From positions 186,001-250,000 of the forward strand of contig NZ_JADCLL010000005.1 in NCBI RefSeq assembly GCF_015070375.1: a stretch of DNA of 64,000 nt, written 5' to 3'. The notes beneath the pieces are model-generated. The model did not search any database. It saw nothing but the letters and a program-made list of their open reading frames with translations, and had not been told where the DNA came from. A program made the position numbers and the translations under genes. The stretch comes from Nocardioides kribbensis. Its GTDB lineage: Bacteria; Actinomycetota; Actinomycetes; Propionibacteriales; Nocardioidaceae. Numbering within the stretch: position 1 is the first letter of the stretch; each line of letters starts with the position of its first letter. Positions 60,342-64,000 of the stretch are shown here, one piece after another.

Positions 60342-62506
60342 AGCATCTCCTGGTAGGTCGGCAGCGACCACAGGTCGTCGGCCACGAGGCCCTCGAGGGT
60401 GTCGGCGGCCGCACGCACGGCCGCCATCGCGGGCAGCACCCCGTCGCGCACCGCGGTCGCCGCCGCCAGGGCGTCGGCGGGGTGCTCGTGGGCGAGCGCG
60501 GCGCCGAGGTCGGCCAGACCGGCGCGCAGCGCGGCCAGCGGCTCGGAGACCGACAGCAGCGTGGAGGTGTCGGCCTCGACGCCGGCCGCCTTGAGCGCCG
60601 CGACGTTGCCGGCCAGCTCGGTCTGGTAGCGCAGCGCCGCGGGCAGGACGATCGTCGTGCCCATCTCCAGGGTGAGGTTGGCCTCGACGCCGACGCTGAG
60701 CACGTACTGCTCCAGGCCGATCTCGTAGCGGCTGTGCATCTCGCGCTCGTTGAAGACGCCGTAGGCCGAGAACAGCGCGAGCGCCTCGGGGGCGATCAGC
60801 TCGGGCAGGGCGTCGACGGTGGTGCGCAGGTTCTTCAGCCCCCGCTGCTCGGCCTCGACCGGCCACTCCTCGGAGTAGCCGTTGCCGTTGAAGATCACCG
60901 CACCGTGGTCGCTGATGACCTGGGTCAGCAGCGCCTGCACGGCCTCGTTGAAGTCGGTGCCGGCCGCGACGGCGTCCTCGAGGAAGCTCGCGCAGTGGTC
61001 GAGGGCCTCGGCCATGATCGTGTTGAGCACCACCATCGGGCCCGCCACCGTCTGGTTGGACCCCGGTGCGCGGAACTCGAAGCGGTTGCCGGTGAAGGCG
61101 AAGGGGCTGGTGCGGTTGCGGTCGCCCGGGTCCTTGGTGAGGTTGGGCAGCGTGTCGACGCCGATCGTCAGCGTGCCGCGCTCCTTGGAGCGGGTGGCAC
61201 CGCCCTTGGCGATCTGGTCGAAGACGTCGGCGAGCTGGTCGCCGAGGAAGACCGAGATGATCGCCGGCGGGGCCTCGTTGGCGCCGAGGCGGTGGTCGTT
61301 GGAGGCCGAGGCGACCGAGGCCCGCAGCAGCCCGCCGTACTGGTGGACGCCGCGGATGACCGCGGCGCAGAAGACGAGGAACTGCGCGTTGTCGTGCGGG
61401 GTCTCCCCCGGCACGAGGAGGCTGCCGAGCTCGGCGTTGCCCAGGGAGAAGTTGACGTGCTTGCCCGAGCCGTTGACGCCGTCGAAGGGCTTCTCGTGGA
61501 AGAGGCACTCCATGCCGTGCTTGCGCGCGACCGACTTGAAGGTGGTCATGAGCAGCTGCTGGTGGTCGGAGGCCTCGTTGGCCCGCTCGAACATCGGCGC
61601 CACCTCGAACTGGCCCGGCGCGACCTCGTTGTGGCGGGTCTTGGCCGGGATGCCGAGCTTGAAGAGCTCGCGCTCGGTGTCCATCATGAAGCCGAGCACG
61701 CGCTCGGGGATCGCGCCGAAGTAGTGGTCGTCGAACTCCTGGCCCTTGGGCGGCCTGGCGCCGAAGAGGGTGCGCCCGGCGTTGAGCAGGTCGGGGCGGG
61801 CCATGAAGAAGTGGCTGTCGACCAGGAAGTACTCCTGCTCGGGGCCGCAGTAGGCCACCACGTTGTCGGGGTCGTCGTGGCCGAAGAGCGTGAGCACCCG
61901 CTTGGCGTGGACCGACATCGCCTGCTGCGAGCGCAGCACGGGGGTCTTGTGGTCGAGCGCCTCGCCGGTCATCGAGATGAAGACGGTGGGGATGCACAGC
62001 GTGTTGCCGTTCGGGTTCTCCAGCACGTAGGCCGGGCTCATGACGTCCCATCCGGTGTAACCGCGCGCCTCGAAGGTGTTGCGCAGCCCGCCGTTGGGAA
62101 AGCTCGAGGCGTCGGGCTCACCCTGCACCAGGGTCTTGCCGGAGAAGGACGCGAAGGCCGTGCCGTCGCCGACCGGGTCGAGGAAGCTGTCGTGCTTCTC
62201 CGCGGTCAGGCCGGTGAGGGGGTAGAAGACGTGGGCGTAGTGCGTGGCGCCCTTCTCCATCGCCCAGTCCTTCATGGCCGAGGCCACCGCGTCGGCGACG
62301 TCGGGGTCGAGCGGCGTCGACCGCTCGATGGTGGAGACGACCGACTTGTAGACGCTCTTCGGCAGCCGCTTCTGCATCACGGTGAGGCTGAAGACGTTCT
62401 GCCCGAAGATGGCGCCGGGCTCCTCGCCGGGGTCGAAGCTGATCGGCGGAGCGACGGTGGCCTCGACGGCCCTCATGGCCTGCAGGCGGACGGGATTGGC
62501 GCTCAT
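60329..62506 (-). CDS. glnN: Type III glutamine synthetase (GSIII)
   Basis: This 725-residue enzyme makes glutamine from glutamate, ammonia and ATP. Length and motifs are those of GSIII, much longer than GSI (about 470). Seen are GSIII-type [31 protein letters not shown] (metal Glu), [29 protein letters not shown] and [20 protein letters not shown]. It stands alone, with no PII or adenylyltransferase gene next to it. It is probably an extra glutamine synthetase. There is no obvious regulator site in the 377-bp upstream gap. Confidence 0.95.
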   Translation of the reverse strand: MSANPVRLQAMRAVEATVAPPISFDPGEEPGAIFGQNVFSLTVMQKRLPKSVYKSVVSTIERSTPLDPDVADAVASAMKDWAMEKGATHYAHVFYPLTGLTAEKHDSFLDPVGDGTAFASFSGKTLVQGEPDASSFPNGGLRNTFEARGYTGWDVMSPAYVLENPNGNTLCIPTVFISMTGEALDHKTPVLRSQQAMSVHAKRVLTLFGHDDPDNVVAYCGPEQEYFLVDSHFFMARPDLLNAGRTLFGARPPKGQEFDDHYFGAIPERVLGFMMDTERELFKLGIPAKTRHNEVAPGQFEVAPMFERANEASDHQQLLMTTFKSVARKHGMECLFHEKPFDGVNGSGKHVNFSLGNAELGSLLVPGETPHDNAQFLVFCAAVIRGVHQYGGLLRASVASASNDHRLGANEAPPAIISVFLGDQLADVFDQIAKGGATRSKERGTLTIGVDTLPNLTKDPGDRNRTSPFAFTGNRFEFRAPGSNQTVAGPMVVLNTIMAEALDHCASFLEDAVAAGTDFNEAVQALLTQVISDHGAVIFNGNGYSEEWPVEAEQRGLKNLRTTVDALPELIAPEALALFSAYGVFNEREMHSRYEIGLEQYVLSVGVEANLTLEMGTTIVLPAALRYQTELAGNVAALKAAGVEADTSTLLSVSEPLAALRAGLADLGAALAHEHPADALAAATAVRDGVLPAMAAVRAAADTLEGLVADDLWSLPTYQEMLYVL

Positions 62507-62883
62507 CGGTGTCTCCTCGGACGGCGGGGCGGTAGCCGGACCGTAGGGGGCGCGCGTGTCGGGGGTGTTTCGCCCGAGTCACGTGGGCCGCCGGGGCGAC
62601 GCGATACGCGTCACGTGCTCGGAGGCTGGGCCGGGTGGAGGGGCCCGGAGGACGGCGGACCAAGCGGGGCGAGGACGGGTCTCGGAGCGGGGCTCGACGA
62701 GGACGTGTGTGCCAGGCCGCGGCTTCTGGGGGGCATCAGTCGCGACCTGGCTCCCCCAGTGTGACGCGCCGGCATCGGTAAAACACGCGATGACAGGTAT
62801 TGGTCGGAAATTGTGCGCTTCCGGGCTAGACCGGACGCAGTCACCGAGTCGGCCCGAGCCCGACCTGAGCCCGACCCGGGGCC
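62507..62883. other. Gap upstream of glnN
   Basis: These 377 bp contain no convincing gene. A less GC-rich patch (about 62770-62820, with GGTAAAACACGCGATGACAG) stands out and may hold promoter elements or a degraded segment. Confidence 0.4.
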
Positions 62884-63345
62884 TCAGAGAGGGCCGGTCC
62901 TGGTCTGCGCCGCGGGACAGGTGATCGTGCGGACCAGGGGGTCCCCGGTCCATCCGCCGATGCGGCTGGTGACGGTCAGGGTGTAGTCGGTCGACCCGAG
63001 GTCGATCAGTCCGGAGGTGGACAGGGTGGTGGTCGACGTCGAGGTCGCCGCGGTGGCGGTGGCTCGCGGAGCGTTGCCCCCCGTGAGGACCAGGGGGTAG
63101 GAGGCGCCGGCGGGCCCGGGGTCGGCCACCGAGGTGATGGTGACCGAGATCCCCTCCGAGAAGCCGCTGCGCGTGCACGTGTAGGTGCCCGTGACACCGC
63201 TCGGCGCCACCATGCCCGCTGTGCCGACGCTCAGCGAGGCCTGCTGCTGGCCGGAGAAGCGGGCCGAGGCCAGCTGCGGCAGGCACACCAGGAACGCCGT
63301 GAGCGCGACCAGCACCAGCACACGGCGACGCAGGCTGTTGCTCAT
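62884..63345 (-). CDS. Secreted protein, hypothetical
   Basis: This 153-residue protein has a clear signal peptide (MSNSLRRRVLVLVALTAFLV then CLPQLASA) and a mature Thr/Ser-rich beta-type domain with two Cys (TGTYTCTRSGF and RTITCPAAQT), probably disulfide-bonded. There is no anchor. The family is unknown; the pattern recalls small exported surface proteins. It is divergent from the response regulator gene, with 186 bp between, and may be its target. Confidence 0.7.
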   Translation of the reverse strand: MSNSLRRRVLVLVALTAFLVCLPQLASARFSGQQQASLSVGTAGMVAPSGVTGTYTCTRSGFSEGISVTITSVADPGPAGASYPLVLTGGNAPRATATAATSTSTTTLSTSGLIDLGSTDYTLTVTSRIGGWTGDPLVRTITCPAAQTRTGPL

Positions 63346-63472
63346 GGCGTCCTCTCGGCGGGGCGGCGCGGTCGGGTGGCGCGGTCGGTTGGCGCGGTCG
63401 GTTGGCTCGGGGTCGGGTCGTCGGTCGGGTCCTCGCCCACGGGTGGGCGACAGGACGAGTCTGTCCGGAGGG

Positions 63473-63513
63473 CCTCAACCGATCCGCCGACTTGCCTCAA
63501 GGAATCCTCAAGG
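63473..63513 (+). promoter_or_regulatory. 11-bp-phased direct repeats before a response regulator
   Basis: CCTCAAGG occurs at 63495 and 63506, exactly 11 bp apart, and CCTCAACC at 63473, 22 bp before the first. Direct repeats with an 11-bp phase are the usual binding pattern of OmpR/PhoB-type regulators, so this may be the autoregulatory site of the gene starting at 63532. Confidence 0.6.
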
Positions 63514-63531
63514 TCTGAGAGGATCGTCTCG

Positions 63532-64000
63532 ATGTCAGTCACGGGGAGCATGACCAACGGCAGCGGCACCACCACCGAGGAGCGGCGCGCCCTCGTGGTG
63601 GAGGACGACGAAGACATCCGCGCGCTCATCGAGCTCTCCCTGCAGTCGCAGGGCTTCGCGGTCACCACCGTCGACAACGGCCTGGCCGGGGTGGAGACCA
63701 TCCGCACCCTCGACCCCGACCTGGTGACCCTCGACCTCGGGCTGCCCGGCATCGACGGGATCGAGACCTGTCGTCGCATGCGCGAGCTCACCGACGCCTA
63801 CGTCATCATGATCACCGCCCGCGACGAGGAGATCGACAAGCTCCTCGGCCTCGAGACCGGCGCTGACGACTTCCTGGCCAAGCCCTTCTCGGTGCGCGAG
63901 CTCAAGGCCCGGGTCAACGTGCTCTTCCGACGCCCCCGCCGCCTCCCGGTGGGCGAGGGCCGGGCACCGGCGACCGGTGACCCCACCGCGACGCCGCCGG
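63532..64000 (+). CDS. OmpR-type response regulator, 3' partial
   Basis: The frame is open to the window end. The receiver domain is complete: RALVVEDDEDIRALIELSLQ, phospho-acceptor Asp in LVTLDLGLPGIDGIETC, Thr/Ala in MITARDEEIDKLLGLETGAD and Lys in FLAKPFSVRELKARVNVL. The following Arg/Pro-rich linker would lead to a winged helix beyond base 64000. ATG 63532 has AGAGGA eight bases upstream; ATG 63550 in the same frame is less well spaced. Confidence 0.9.
   Translation, partial: MSVTGSMTNGSGTTTEERRALVVEDDEDIRALIELSLQSQGFAVTTVDNGLAGVETIRTLDPDLVTLDLGLPGIDGIETCRRMRELTDAYVIMITARDEEIDKLLGLETGADDFLAKPFSVRELKARVNVLFRRPRRLPVGEGRAPATGDPTATPP

Noticed and set aside
60017-62764. Long + strand frame opposite glnN
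   Set aside because: Shadow of the glutamine synthetase gene, which has all GSIII motifs on the minus strand.

Overview
The window is very GC-rich DNA from a high-GC actinobacterium. GTG starts, ATGA/GTGA gene overlaps, short-leader promoters with TAnnnT -10 boxes and the gene families (AIM24, MmpL, UvrA-like protein, YCII, DUF6458-like) suggest Nocardioidaceae, perhaps Nocardioides. This is an inference, because no rRNA is present. No tRNA, rRNA or CRISPR array was found.

Region 1 (1-13,900) is accessory. It holds the 3' part of a type I restriction gene (hsdR), two uncharacterised overlapping genes (one with about four membrane helices), a pyrimidine-rich gap that could hold an oriT, a MobF relaxase-helicase, a MntA/HepT toxin-antitoxin pair, two HTH-type proteins with a strong inverted-repeat operator between them, and an unknown protein. 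It ends in a repeat-rich stretch and a strong hairpin that may be the end of an integrative or mobilisable element whose other end lies outside the window.

Region 2 (14,100-24,200) starts with a small TetR/PH-like pair, a NarL-type two-component system and the ABC exporter it probably controls. The exporter permease is present twice (17,812-18,686 and 23,302-24,176), flanking about 4.6 kb of more AT-rich DNA with an IS481-family element, an LCP-family gene, a small secreted protein and a gene cut off at the right junction. This looks like a circle of about 5.5 kb integrated by homologous recombination within the permease.

Region 3 (24,200-32,300) has yaeQ, a YCII protein, an AIM24 protein and a jetABC operon (Wadjet/MksBEF SMC-like complex). 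The nuclease gene jetD is not next to it.

Region 4 (32,484-38,500) is a sulfide/persulfide locus. A CsoR-family repressor with the residue pattern of the persulfide sensor CstR, plus a DUF302 protein, is divergent from rhodanese, a CstB-like persulfide dioxygenase-rhodanese and a TauE exporter, with G/C-tract operators between. An MmpL exporter and a tiny zinc-ribbon protein follow.

Region 5 (38,600-64,000) is mostly chromosomal: universal stress protein, flavodoxin, PAS histidine kinase, class II UvrA-like ATPase, lipoprotein, 5'-3' exonuclease, an 84-bp tandem repeat array, an OmpR-type two-component system, DUF2231 protein, a 64-bp palindrome before a zinc alcohol dehydrogenase, hydrolase, P450/TetR pair with a perfect palindromic operator, VKOR, small proteins, LuxR regulator with GAF protein, MFS/LysR pair, type III glutamine synthetase, a secreted protein and a response regulator running off the end.
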